64,000 bases of DNA. Origin: Epithemia pelagica. Lineage: Eukaryota > Bacillariophyta > Bacillariophyceae > Surirellales > Surirellaceae. The position numbers and the translations under genes are program-made. Positions 1 to 9,696 of the stretch are shown piece by piece (the stretch's first letter is position 1; each line of letters opens with the position of its first letter). A model generated the notes under the pieces. That model searched no databases and was not told where the DNA came from. It worked only from the letters and a program-made list of their open reading frames with translations. The stretch covers positions 1,054,001 through 1,118,000 of the forward strand of contig OX337230.1 of NCBI GenBank assembly GCA_946965045.2. Reading direction: 5' to 3'.

Positions 1-710
1 TACAAGCTTCTCAGGGTCAGAGAAGCAAGCAAGTCGAAGTCTATCAGAAGGATAGTCGGGACACAAAAGAGGATGTGATAAATGGTGATATTGTTAGATT
101 GTGTGTTGATTACTACGATAGGTCTACGTGAAATGTTCGGTCCTGCCAAGGGTCATGTATCATAGGTTCTTGGCGGCAACAGGTTTGGAATAGTTGGAGT
201 TGATTCATGTGATGTATATGACATGTATATGTGGGCGGATAACATATACAGGGTCAACAGCTCTTGCTTTGGGTTGGCATAGTTGTTTTCATGGCGCGCA
301 GCTTGTTGACAATTTGGAGATTGTGGGAATGGAAATATGGTCTCGCGTGATCGTGTATCGTGCTTGGGATACTTAGACCGTTGGATCGGATAGATGCCGA
401 TAGCGCTCGGATGTCGCTTGGGCGCGCTCGATGATTTCGGGCGCGTACGCTTAGGGCGTTAGTACAGTGTCCGAGCAACGGCCAAATTTACGTCCGTTGT
501 AATACCGCACGACCCAATTTAGTCTTGAGAGTGAGTTCGTCAATCTATTCTCACTTTTCATGATTTGCGAAGAAATATAGGTCGATATAGCGCGAAGCTA
601 GGAAACATAGCTCGAAGCTAGAGGGCATGATGCGATAGCACGAGGCTATGTGACATGGGGAATCGATGAGATGTAGAATCTAACCACCATAGACGGTGAG
701 AATTCTAACA
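1..710 (-). repeat. 3' LTR of the copia element (partial)
   Basis: Matches 7602-8311 base for base by eye. In element sense it begins TGTTAGAATTCT at 710. The terminal 73 bp, corresponding to 7529-7601, lie to the left of the window. A degenerate motif of the type atagC(g)cgaagcta occurs three times near 588-655 and again in the other LTR, and may be a promoter or enhancer repeat. The TAG stop codon of gag-pol sits inside the first six bases of this LTR. Confidence 0.95.
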
Positions 711-3700
711 CTCCCCACAACTCGTCGTTTCAGCCTTGTCATCATTGGATTTGTTGAGGTCTTGAACTTCTCCTTTCCAAAACAACAATGGCTTGAGCAT
801 GGGCCAGATAGATACGAAATCCCAATGTTTGCTAAGGATATCGGCGGGGTTGGTCTTTCCATCTTTCCAGTAGAATGCAACATACTTTGCTGCGATGGCT
901 TCACGAACTCGGTGGTATGACAGAAGATGGTGTCTCTTGGATAGTATGGAATGAGGAACGGTTGCATTGAGCACAACAGATCTGTTATCTCCGTACATGT
1001 AACTTCGCTCTCGGATAGGTACTCCAAGGTAGCGGAGAGAATGTCGTAATTCTGTAATCTGATCTATTGCTGTCCTTGCAGCCACGAACTCGGATCCATA
1101 GGTAGCAGTTTCCACTGTGCTCTGTCTCTTGCTGTACCAGTCAATAGGTGTTCCGTTCAACAAATGTAGAACAGCAGTGACGGATTTACCAGTGACTATG
1201 TCATGCATGAGATTGGCATCAACATAATGAGTTGTAGTAACATAGCGGCCAAGAGGTGTTGGGCAGTCTTCAGGAATACGTTCACTTGCATTCGAATAGA
1301 CAGTGCAAGTCCAATCAAATTCTTGGGTAGGAAGACTTGAATAATCAGGCTCTCCAATCCTAAATCTGATTGCGCCTTCTGGGAGATGTGCAAGGTATCC
1401 ATAGATACGCTTGGCTCTATCAAGATGTCCTTTCCTCGGAGCAGCACGAAAGCGTGATAGCGTCATTGTAGCGGTGAAGACGTCGAAACGACCAATAGTG
1501 ATCACCCATTGAAGTTGTCCAATCAGAGTTTGGAAATGGTTAGTACCTTCTTCATCAAGGAGCTCAGAATCGTCCAATTCAGGATGGTCTCCACCAATAA
1601 GAGGTGTTTTGGCTTTCTTGGGTTTCTCCTTGAAGATTCGTTCGAAAGTGTCCATCATCTTACCAATGTAGCGTCTTGGATCTGCTACTAATGTTCCATC
1701 AGAATCCTTGGTGTAACAACATCCCAAGTGGAAATCAATAGGTCCATCTCCTTTGAGTTTGAAGTTGTATTTCTCCTTCAGGATCTTGCAGATATTCCCA
1801 GGATCAGTAGAAATAATGGCTAAGTCATCAACGTATACGGCAATGTATTCGTAACAGTCTTCTCCAGGTGCCTTCCTCATCCAGATATCCGGATCTGCTT
1901 TGCTTGGTGAAAATCCCATGTCTGTCAAAACATCGAATAAGACATCATGCCAGCGTGCGCCTGATGACTTCAATCCATAAAGTGCCTTGTATATAATCAG
2001 GATGTGACCTTCTAATTCCTTGAATTCAGGTCCTGCGACAATGAAAAGTTTCTCCCCTGTCAAGGCTTCCAGATATGCGTTTCCAATATCTGCTCCCCAT
2101 ATTTCCAAGTCATTCAAAGTACCCAGGAATAAGGCAATGCGGAGGTTGCGAATGGAAACAACACCTGAATAGATTGTCTCAACAGGTTCTTTTGTGAGAT
2201 GTCCATCTGCGACAAGTCTTGCTTTATGTCGTCCATCATGTTTTACGTCAAAGACAAGATGTACACGTATCTTATGATATCCTTCAGGTGCATTGGATAC
2301 TTTCCCTTTAATGAAGATGGCTTTCCCAAAATCCTTGAATGTCTTGTAGGACTGGATCTGTGACAATTCTAATTCTGTTGCATCTTGCCACTTTGTGTTG
2401 CCATGTTGTTTATCAAGAGTGACAGCTTCCTCATAATTGCGTGGTACTTGGAATCCAAACTTATACTTGACGGAATGGTGAACTTGTTTAATCCTTGACT
2501 GTTTGGCTGCTCGAATGAGACGTTTGCTTGTTTTGACATAACGTTTCAAATGCTTCCAGCCAGGTTCGTTGAGTAAATCATGTTTCTTTCCATAAATTGC
2601 TACAGTGATCGGATCATCATTGGCGATGAGTGATAAAGGTTCATAGGTAGTCTCCCCAGTTTCCCAATCAACAAGCAAATTATATTTGCTCCCCTTGTAA
2701 TCTGGATCAGTTGTGTTCAGTGGGCCTTGATGGGCAATGACGTCCCTGAACCTGAAAAGATTATCTCCAGAGGTTTGAGCTTGGTTATCTCGTTCGATAT
2801 ACTCCATGAGTTGATTATAGGATATCATCTCATCAACATCAGAATTTGTCTTTCGGTAGATATACTTGACACGTTCTTCCTGTTTCGTTGCTTCTTCATT
2901 AAGATCAATGACTCGTTTGATGACACGTGCACGGTGTCGCTCCCCATTTTCTTCTGTGTCGCATAGGAATGTGCGTCCTATCATGTCGTCAAAATCGATC
3001 GTGGGCATTGGTTTGGATGGATCTTCACTATCACTGCGAATGAAGACAGTGTCAGCTTGCTTATCATTGTCATCCTTGTCAGACAAATCCTCCCCTGAAG
3101 GTCGATCCACACGTAGGTTAGGTGTAGTGGATTCAACACGGCGAACGGCAGAACGGTAGATGATCTGGTTATCCTGGGTGAGAATCTTCCAAGTAAAAGA
3201 ATCACCAACGTTGTGAGCAAAACCAACCCAGTGGCCAAGTTTCTCATCAGAAGAAGATGGATATGAACCGGAATTGGGTTCAGCGGGGTCGACACGATAG
3301 TAAACCTCATCCCAGAAAGGAAAGAACAAGAGATGAGTAATGTCGGGTGGGCGTCCGGAGAGAGCCTCAAGAGGAGTGCGACCGGAGTGGGTGGGTGATG
3401 ACGTATGGTTCAATAAGTCACAGACATACTCAAGGCAAAGAAGCCAGGTGTTGGCAGGGCAACCAGTGGCATTCATGAGAGCGTTGGTCATACGTTTAAC
3501 GGTCTGGTAACGGTTTTCAGCCTTATTCTGGTGTTGATGATAAGGTTCGGATCGATACTCCCCAATAAGCAAAGTGCGAAGAATGTCTTTAACCTTTTGA
3601 GAGATGAGAGATGAACCACCATCACTGATAAGAGTCTCCATGGCACCACGAAACCGGATGTTGTCCTGAAGAGTATTGACAAACTGTTTGGTTGACTTGA

Positions 3701-6392
3701 TCCCATAGATATCAGTAACCAGAGTATTTCGACCAACAAAGATTTGTGCGACTTTACCGCCATGGTCAACAGCAGGGGTGTCGGAGAAAACCGAGTCAGT
3801 AGCAACGGGTTCATGGCGTCGAGGTATATTAAGGACCGGATTGCGAGCCTTGAAATGTTTCTTGAGGGTGTCGTGGTCAAAAGTAATGCTACCATTACGT
3901 GTAGTGTGCTTGAACGTATCGGCAATAACATCTTCAGATTGCCAACCAAAGAATGGACGGAACTTCTTCCAGTCATACGCTTCCTGGTAACGACGGTGGA
4001 CAGAGGCATGAAGTGTAGGATCATTACCTTCTGCGTCAGCATAGATAGAAAAGAAGGGTGCGTCGTCAGGTCCATGATCGTATGGGAGATCCAAAAGGAG
4101 ATTGAGGTTACAAACAACACGATCAGTGTACTCCCCATAGTTGTCATATGGATGGTTCGACATACTACCATCAGTCTTGACGTGTTTCCAATCAGGATCA
4201 TTGTCAGAGGGTGTGGGAGAATACGAATGGTCCAGAACACCAGGATCCCATGTGTCGGGTGACGTGAAGATGATCTGAGGTAAGGTATCCATGTCATCGT
4301 CGCTGGGGATACCCAAGGAGTGGATGTAGGCTAACCCATCCTTGATGTGAAGGGGTATGGCACGACCATCAAGTGTAGTGATGCGTTGTTTACCATCAAC
4401 TTTAACAGATCGTTCATCAACAGCAAGTCCGAAATGCTCGAATTGACCAGGAGCATGGATAGATAAGCCCTTCCCATAATAAGCATATTCATTGAAGATG
4501 CCGACAATAGGTCCATCATTGGTCTCAAACTTTGCGGCACATGTGACGACAGGAAGTCCAGTAAGTTCATGGTTATCAATACCCACAATAGTGATATGGC
4601 GGCCAGTCTTAGAAAGGATGCGCATGTCAGAACCAGCAAGTCCTCCATTAGCACCACGGTCAATCAATTGATTCCCTGGTAAAGTAGATTTCCTGGAAAA
4701 CAGATAGCGTGGAACATGTCCTGCTTGTTTATGCATGTTGGCTTTGAAAGTAACCTTCTTGCTCGTCTTGGACTTGGCGTTAGAAAGAACACTAGTCAGG
4801 TCAGTTGCCGGGTGATTGATATCAGTCGTCATGGCTTGGTTGATAAATTGTGTAACCGGATCTGAATCATCTGAATGCTCAGTGACTACGCCAGGTGAGT
4901 CGTCATCAGATACAACTTGGTTGGGATCAGGATCAGGTTCCGGATCAATGTCGAGGGCATGTGTTTGCACTGTCCTCGGTGTTGTTGATGAAGGTGCTTG
5001 AATCATCTTGTTATATTCAATGATCAACTTGCGATCTTCTTCAGAAAGTTTGAACCATAGGTCACGCGGTAGACTAACCTTGGACGAAGAGGATGGAGAT
5101 TCAGATGTCGCTTTGGTGTTGTGGACATGATACTCCATATCATCTTGTGAGGTTATGTCAGCATCTGTATCTTGGCCATATAGTGATTCATGTTGTTTGA
5201 CATGTCGACGGCGACTATGAACAGATGACTGGGTTGCTTGATCATGGTCATAAGCTGCGTCTAGAAGGAGACGGAAGTATGATTGATAGCAAAGGGATTT
5301 TGCACCGGATTTGGTGTTCACCACATTATCCAAGATCTTGACTCGGCGGAGATCAGGTACCTTTTCTACAGCTTGCATGAGGAAGGTCATCCTGGTATGA
5401 TCAGGGATGCGATCAGACAATGTCACTAAATTGTCTAGCAAACGTAGCTGCTCTTGAAAGTGTAGAAGAAATTGACGTGTTGTTCCGCGCCATGTGTCGT
5501 CAAGACGTAGATTGGAAATGTAGTTGGTTAAGCGGAGGACTTCTCGCTTTGCTAGGTCGGATTCGGTATGCAAAGAGTGTAACTTCTGCAATACGGCACG
5601 CGCATCTTCATCATGTTCATGTTCACGTACATAGGCTCGACCTTGGTCAGTCTGAATGATACGGACAAGAACGGAGTAAAGAAATACTTGTTGCTCTTGA
5701 AAAAGTTCTTCGGCATACTCATCATCATGGGGTGGTGTGTATTTGAAATTCAGAACGTTGGATAGGCCTTGAGCCTTAGCTGTAGTCTTGAATACACGCC
5801 AGAATGAATCGTAGTATCGTTCATCCTTGAATACCTCATATGCAGTTGCGTCGCGCTTAGTTCCCTTTCTGAATGCTGTAAGGTCTTGTTGAGATTGGGA
5901 TGCGGCAGTAACTGTGCTGACAGATTTCACAGATGACGGTGACTTCATTGGCGAGACTGGGACTTGGCTAGGTGGTCCCTTAGAGAAATCTGTGTTGATC
6001 CTCCAAGTGTTGAACTCTTTCCTCGTTAGGTTCATCCAGTCGCTATTGGATAGCTCGTCTTGAATTTCATTGGTCTTGTATGTGGCCCAATAAGCCAAGA
6101 GCTTGATCTGCTGTCTTGTGGGGCCTTGTAGATCATGTGTCTGTTTGTTGACCTTGTATTGTGTCAGTTCCTTCATGGATTCCTCGGTATTAGTTTGCAT
6201 ATACGAGATAACATGGGTAATGTTCTCAAAACCATGGTATTTCATCCACTTCATTAAGTAGTCAGCCCTTTCTTTGGTAAAAAATTGGCAGACAGTAAAT
6301 ATGATGTGGTCGAATAGGTCTGTGTCCGAGACATTGTCTTGGTTATCTTCTCCCTTAGGAGTCGTAGGTGTCTTGGGTGATTGAGGATCCAT
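705..6392 (-). CDS. Copia-type gag-pol polyprotein (Gag, protease, integrase, RT, RNase H)
   Basis: One open frame of 1895 codons with an ATG at 6392 and no interruptions. The N-terminal 400 residues are gag-like: Ser/Thr-rich, then a helical capsid-like stretch. No CCHC knuckle was found. Around residue 577 the protease motif reads DRGANGG, where most retroelements have D-[ST]-G. The integrase core shows D at about 872 (SDTPAVDHGG), D at about 922 (SDGGSS) and E at about 957 (NKAENR). RT carries the LVADGH region and the catalytic YVDD near residue 1520. RNase H follows (YGSEFVAART, YGDN, then ILSKH near the end). The product would make virus-like particles, copy the RNA to DNA and insert it. 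All core catalytic motifs are present, so it may be active. Confidence 0.95.
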   Translation of the reverse strand: MDPQSPKTPTTPKGEDNQDNVSDTDLFDHIIFTVCQFFTKERADYLMKWMKYHGFENITHVISYMQTNTEESMKELTQYKVNKQTHDLQGPTRQQIKLLAYWATYKTNEIQDELSNSDWMNLTRKEFNTWRINTDFSKGPPSQVPVSPMKSPSSVKSVSTVTAASQSQQDLTAFRKGTKRDATAYEVFKDERYYDSFWRVFKTTAKAQGLSNVLNFKYTPPHDDEYAEELFQEQQVFLYSVLVRIIQTDQGRAYVREHEHDEDARAVLQKLHSLHTESDLAKREVLRLTNYISNLRLDDTWRGTTRQFLLHFQEQLRLLDNLVTLSDRIPDHTRMTFLMQAVEKVPDLRRVKILDNVVNTKSGAKSLCYQSYFRLLLDAAYDHDQATQSSVHSRRRHVKQHESLYGQDTDADITSQDDMEYHVHNTKATSESPSSSSKVSLPRDLWFKLSEEDRKLIIEYNKMIQAPSSTTPRTVQTHALDIDPEPDPDPNQVVSDDDSPGVVTEHSDDSDPVTQFINQAMTTDINHPATDLTSVLSNAKSKTSKKVTFKANMHKQAGHVPRYLFSRKSTLPGNQLIDRGANGGLAGSDMRILSKTGRHITIVGIDNHELTGLPVVTCAAKFETNDGPIVGIFNEYAYYGKGLSIHAPGQFEHFGLAVDERSVKVDGKQRITTLDGRAIPLHIKDGLAYIHSLGIPSDDDMDTLPQIIFTSPDTWDPGVLDHSYSPTPSDNDPDWKHVKTDGSMSNHPYDNYGEYTDRVVCNLNLLLDLPYDHGPDDAPFFSIYADAEGNDPTLHASVHRRYQEAYDWKKFRPFFGWQSEDVIADTFKHTTRNGSITFDHDTLKKHFKARNPVLNIPRRHEPVATDSVFSDTPAVDHGGKVAQIFVGRNTLVTDIYGIKSTKQFVNTLQDNIRFRGAMETLISDGGSSLISQKVKDILRTLLIGEYRSEPYHQHQNKAENRYQTVKRMTNALMNATGCPANTWLLCLEYVCDLLNHTSSPTHSGRTPLEALSGRPPDITHLLFFPFWDEVYYRVDPAEPNSGSYPSSSDEKLGHWVGFAHNVGDSFTWKILTQDNQIIYRSAVRRVESTTPNLRVDRPSGEDLSDKDDNDKQADTVFIRSDSEDPSKPMPTIDFDDMIGRTFLCDTEENGERHRARVIKRVIDLNEEATKQEERVKYIYRKTNSDVDEMISYNQLMEYIERDNQAQTSGDNLFRFRDVIAHQGPLNTTDPDYKGSKYNLLVDWETGETTYEPLSLIANDDPITVAIYGKKHDLLNEPGWKHLKRYVKTSKRLIRAAKQSRIKQVHHSVKYKFGFQVPRNYEEAVTLDKQHGNTKWQDATELELSQIQSYKTFKDFGKAIFIKGKVSNAPEGYHKIRVHLVFDVKHDGRHKARLVADGHLTKEPVETIYSGVVSIRNLRIALFLGTLNDLEIWGADIGNAYLEALTGEKLFIVAGPEFKELEGHILIIYKALYGLKSSGARWHDVLFDVLTDMGFSPSKADPDIWMRKAPGEDCYEYIAVYVDDLAIISTDPGNICKILKEKYNFKLKGDGPIDFHLGCCYTKDSDGTLVADPRRYIGKMMDTFERIFKEKPKKAKTPLIGGDHPELDDSELLDEEGTNHFQTLIGQLQWVITIGRFDVFTATMTLSRFRAAPRKGHLDRAKRIYGYLAHLPEGAIRFRIGEPDYSSLPTQEFDWTCTVYSNASERIPEDCPTPLGRYVTTTHYVDANLMHDIVTGKSVTAVLHLLNGTPIDWYSKRQSTVETATYGSEFVAARTAIDQITELRHSLRYLGVPIRERSYMYGDNRSVVLNATVPHSILSKRHHLLSYHRVREAIAAKYVAFYWKDGKTNPADILSKHWDFVSIWPMLKPLLFWKGEVQDLNKSNDDKAETTSCGEC
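711..718 (-). other. Polypurine tract of the copia element
   Basis: On the minus strand GTGGGGAG directly precedes the LTR start TGTTAG, the expected place for the plus-strand primer. The tract is also coding: it lies in the last codons of gag-pol (…Cys-Gly-Glu-Cys-stop), and the stop is completed inside the LTR. Confidence 0.8.
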
Positions 6393-6712
6393 GGTGTTAT
6401 TTGGTTGGTTCGATGTTTATTTAATGTGCGGTGTGATGTGGTTTATTTAATGTGTGATGTGATGTGAACCCGGATGTACCACGTGTGCCACGTATGTACC
6501 ACGTATGTAATACCCGGATGTGTGTTGTGATGTGCGACTCCTGGAAATTTCCGTTGATTTCGACAAATTTTCGCCGAGTTTCAACAAATTTTCGCCGAAT
6601 TTTCGCGATTCGACGGGAATGTGTGGCGTGTTGTGCGACCAAGGGTACCCGGATGTGCGTTGAGTTTAAGTCTTGGAAAGGTTTTGAGAGGACGGGAGTT
6701 AACTATGAGTAA
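6393..6712. other. Spacer between the two copia ORFs
   Basis: No coding frame is supported in these 320 bp. They hold short tandem-like repeats: a cgtatgtaccacgtatgta cluster near 6480-6510, two copies of acaaattttcgccga near 6560-6600 and a gatgtgatgtg run near 6430-6470. The sequence could be a leader or internal promoter for gag-pol; nothing beyond position supports that. Confidence 0.5.
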
Positions 6713-7492
6713 TTAAGCTTCGGTCTCTGAATCCTCACCCTCTTCCGAATGATCAGAGTCGCTTCCAGGCTCAGATGGGGCAGCACAAGCAACAGAAGAA
6801 GGGGTATCACCTTCAGCCAGGTGGTTCTCGACCTCGGTACGCAAAGGGTAGATAGTTGCACGATGGTCCTCGATGGTATGGACCTCGTGGATGTAGGCAA
6901 CGTAGTTATCTAGGCGTACAACGTTAGGAGGCAGAGGGCAAGTCGTCGCGTTCACGACGTAGATGGTATTGTAGTATCCAGTTGGGCGCTCGAAGGTTAG
7001 GAAGCGGAGGTGGACAGTACGGATGGGGTTGCCCGAGAGGGCGGCAAAGATGAGGCGACGCCTCGGAGAGCGGTGAAGTTGGTCGTTCAGACGGTCAATG
7101 TCTTCTTGGTCGACGATGTGGGTCACCGATTGGAACTGGCGTTCGATCTGGGTCTCCCCACGGATGATCTCGGGATCGAAGGTCGAACAAGTTGGTTGGC
7201 GGAAGTACTTGATATGATCAGCAATCAACCGGGTGGTACGACGGGATCGAGAAGGGACGAGCCGACGAGGCGGACTCGGGGGCCGAAGCAACGGCGCAGG
7301 GATCGGAGCGTGAGGCTGGGTTGGAGTCTCGAATGGGTTGCTGTTGGAACTGTCGACGGAGATGTTGACCGATGTGTTGGCTGCCTTCGGCGTCGGCACC
7401 AGTTCCTGCTGCACCAGGGTATCGGGCTGCCCGGGATGCAGGTTGGCTCGATAGATCTGTCGTACAGGAGTGATAATCTCGTTAGTATCCAT
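6713..7492 (-). CDS. Extra ORF upstream of gag-pol in the copia element, unknown function
   Basis: An open frame of 259 codons with an ATG at 7492, 26 bp inside the primer-binding site and on the same strand as gag-pol. It ends 320 bp before the gag-pol ATG, so it is a separate ORF and not a frameshifted gag. The product is Pro-rich at residues 55-90 with Arg clusters, has a middle part with ordered composition (hydrophobic strands at about 150-215) and ends in an acidic Ser/Glu/Asp tail. I recognise no capsid, zinc-knuckle, protease or envelope feature. It may be the true Gag, with the N-terminus of the long ORF being something else, or an accessory protein. Its position inside an otherwise intact young element suggests it is retained. 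Confidence 0.7.
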   Translation of the reverse strand: MDTNEIITPVRQIYRANLHPGQPDTLVQQELVPTPKAANTSVNISVDSSNSNPFETPTQPHAPIPAPLLRPPSPPRRLVPSRSRRTTRLIADHIKYFRQPTCSTFDPEIIRGETQIERQFQSVTHIVDQEDIDRLNDQLHRSPRRRLIFAALSGNPIRTVHLRFLTFERPTGYYNTIYVVNATTCPLPPNVVRLDNYVAYIHEVHTIEDHRATIYPLRTEVENHLAEGDTPSSVACAAPSEPGSDSDHSEEGEDSETEA

Positions 7493-7517
7493 GAAACCAC
7501 AAGGAAATAAGCTTTGA

Positions 7518-7528
7518 GACTGTTAATC
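7518..7528 (-). other. Primer-binding site, probably for a tRNA-Asn(GUU) half molecule
   Basis: The plus strand reads gactgttaatc directly against the LTR start at 7529. This equals an anticodon arm with loop CTGTTAA and anticodon GTT (Asn); yeast tRNA-Asn contains the same 11 bases as I recall it. Drosophila copia is primed by a tRNA fragment ending in the anticodon arm rather than by the CCA end, so the same mechanism is proposed here. No match to an acceptor-stem 3' end was seen. Confidence 0.6.
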
Positions 7529-8311
7529 TGTTACAATTCTTTCTGAATCGTAGGGACATTGATGCTCGGTAGAGCAGACAATCAGGTAGGTCACCAACCG
7601 ATACAAGCTTCTCAGGGTCAGAGAAGCAAGCAAGTCGAAGTCTATCAGAAGGATAGTCGGGACACAAAAGAGGATGTGATAAATGGTGATATTGTTAGAT
7701 TGTGTGTTGATTACTACGATAGGTCTACGTGAAATGTTCGGTCCTGCCAAGGGTCATGTATCATAGGTTCTTGGCGGCAACAGGTTTGGAATAGTTGGAG
7801 TTGATTCATGTGATGTATATGACATGTATATGTGGGCGGATAACATATACAGGGTCAACAGCTCTTGCTTTGGGTTGGCATAGTTGTTTTCATGGCGCGC
7901 AGCTTGTTGACAATTTGGAGATTGTGGGAATGGAAATATGGTCTCGCGTGATCGTGTATCGTGCTTGGGATACTTAGACCGTTGGATCGGATAGATGCCG
8001 ATAGCGCTCGGATGTCGCTTGGGCGCGCTCGATGATTTCGGGCGCGTACGCTTAGGGCGTTAGTACAGTGTCCGAGCAACGGCCAAATTTACGTCCGTTG
8101 TAATACCGCACGACCCAATTTAGTCTTGAGAGTGAGTTCGTCAATCTATTCTCACTTTTCATGATTTGCGAAGAAATATAGGTCGATATAGCGCGAAGCT
8201 AGGAAACATAGCTCGAAGCTAGAGGGCATGATGCGATAGCACGAGGCTATGTGACATGGGGAATCGATGAGATGTAGAATCTAACCACCATAGACGGTGA
8301 GAATTCTAACA
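7529..8311 (-). repeat. 5' LTR of the copia element (complete, 783 bp)
   Basis: The borders are set by short inverted termini: TGTTACAATTCT at the left edge, and TGTTAGAATTCT read from the right edge on the minus strand (11 of 12 match). The left border abuts the primer-binding site, and the right border abuts host coding sequence. The bases 8312-8316 (caacg) are a candidate 5-bp target duplication whose partner lies outside the window. The LTR also holds the triple atagC(g)cgaagcta motif at 8188-8251. Confidence 0.92.
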
Positions 8312-8818
8312 CAACGAGAACGACCTCCTCCCCAACTGATTCAACCCAGTCACTATCCCAACATTGTGTCTCCCGAAGCGCGCAGTCAGTATCGACCCAT
8401 TTACTCCCACAGTAGTAGTACGACTACGAGTCCTCCGGGGAACAGCAGTAGTAGCCGACGCACCATTGTACGCCGCCGTCCACCCCCACAACCGCCCATC
8501 CAAAGTCCCCAAAGTCGGGAGGAACACGACTATACTACTCCTCCCAGCAGTCGCCGGCCTCCTCCTTCGCACTCGAGTTATGCTTCGCCATCTCGAACCA
8601 GCCGGGAGCCATCCCGCTGGACCGAAGAGCGACAAGGAACGCACCAGGGGTATTATCCGCAGTATCATCCGGGACAGGCGTCAGATCGTCCCAATCCATT
8701 TCGACGCCGGGGAAGCACCGAAAGTGGAATCCATCGAACCCAATTCTTTGAGGGTCATTTCGAGCCCGTGGACGACACGTCACTGGAATTGTTTGAGTCC
8801 GACATTCATTACGTCTAA
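8312..8818 (+). pseudogene. 3' part of a host gene interrupted by the copia insertion, Pro/Ser-rich product
   Basis: An open frame runs from the LTR border to a TAA at 8816-8818, about 168 codons. No host start codon exists to its left in the window; the only apparent start is a GTG inside the LTR. The product is basic and rich in Pro, Ser and Arg (SSRRPPPSHSS, RRTIVRRRPPP), with a more ordered acidic end (LELFESDIHYV). The abrupt start of coding composition at the LTR edge suggests that the element inserted into an exon, or into an intron close to one. The rest of the gene would lie left of the window. Function is not recognisable. Confidence 0.55.
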
Positions 8819-9696
8819 GAAACGGGGGCGCTATTATTGGTGTTTTTATTATTTGTGTGTCTGTTCCTGTGTACCCCGTGCTGTGGTACGCTGGGAATCC
8901 ATTCCAGTCGACGGATTCCGGGGAATATTATTTCTGGACGAGACTCGCTTTGCAACAGTTGCGATGCTCTGTTTCCTTCGCTTTATTTTAGTTTGGACGG
9001 TGCACGGCATTGGCTCGGCACCCATCACTGTCTACCATGTGTGGTATGTCATCCTTCCTTTGTGGTTGTACAGCTGTCATACCTGTGTAATAATGGTACC
9101 AGTGGGTCCAGGGGATATAATAGGCCATACTGTCTCTATAGAATCTTAATACTTTTTCATCCTCATGCGTCAAGTGCTTAGTGTTTAAATGATTGGGATG
9201 AAGAGTACGTATGTCTCTATGAACGAACAGCCCTTTGTCCCACTGTACAAACTGGCATCCTTTCGTCACCTCCGAGTTGGAGCTCACCGCCAACGACAAG
9301 TTTTCAGTCATTTTTTTGTGATGAACTCAACGATCGGGACCAAGAAGGCTTCTGCAGTAGTTCTCTTCCGCTTCCGTGTCTCCATCCATCCGAGTCCAGT
9401 CCCAAAAAGGAATCGAAATTACTTTCCAGCCCATATTTTCCAATAGCCGTCGCTTCAATGCCGTTGGTCCATTGGTACATTGAATTTTCCCATCCCATGG
9501 TCGTTTCTTCTTCTGTATCCTCCTCTTTTTTCTTCTTCTCGAAGCTCAACCTGCTTGTGATCGCCCCACGGCTATTGATTGATTGTTGTATTTTGTTCAG
9601 CGAGTTGTTGATGGTTTTGATCGCATTCTCTTCTTATCGCCACCCAGCGATGACAGGATAGCATCGATTCCCTTGCGTGTAATGAGAGAATTCTTT
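8819..9696. other. Intergenic, no supported gene
   Basis: Short frames on both strands overlap one another and show no recognisable motif. There is a T/C-rich tract at about 9505-9545. The first part is probably the 3' untranslated region of the interrupted host gene. Confidence 0.5.

Larger units (their letters stand above)
1..8311 (-). mobile_element. Ty1/copia-type LTR retrotransposon, apparently intact, left LTR truncated by the window edge
   Basis: Two direct repeats (1-710 and 7529-8311) flank a coding interior that reads on the minus strand. The order in that sense is 5' LTR (8311-7529), primer-binding site, an extra ORF (7492-6713), a gag-pol ORF (6392-705), a purine tract and the 3' LTR (710-1). 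Integrase lies before reverse transcriptase, which is the copia order. A constant offset of 7601 bp between the LTRs, and identity by eye across the shared 710 bp, suggest recent insertion. About 73 bp of the 3' LTR lies outside the window, so the far target-site duplication cannot be checked. The element resembles diatom CoDi elements; the family assignment is inference. Confidence 0.95.

Noticed and set aside
194-376. 60-codon frame, identical at 7795-7977
   Set aside because: It lies in the LTR on the strand opposite to the element and recurs only because the LTR is duplicated; no motif.
3488-4297. 269-codon minus-strand frame inside the copia gag-pol
   Set aside because: Shadow of the polyprotein in another frame, with no retroelement motif.
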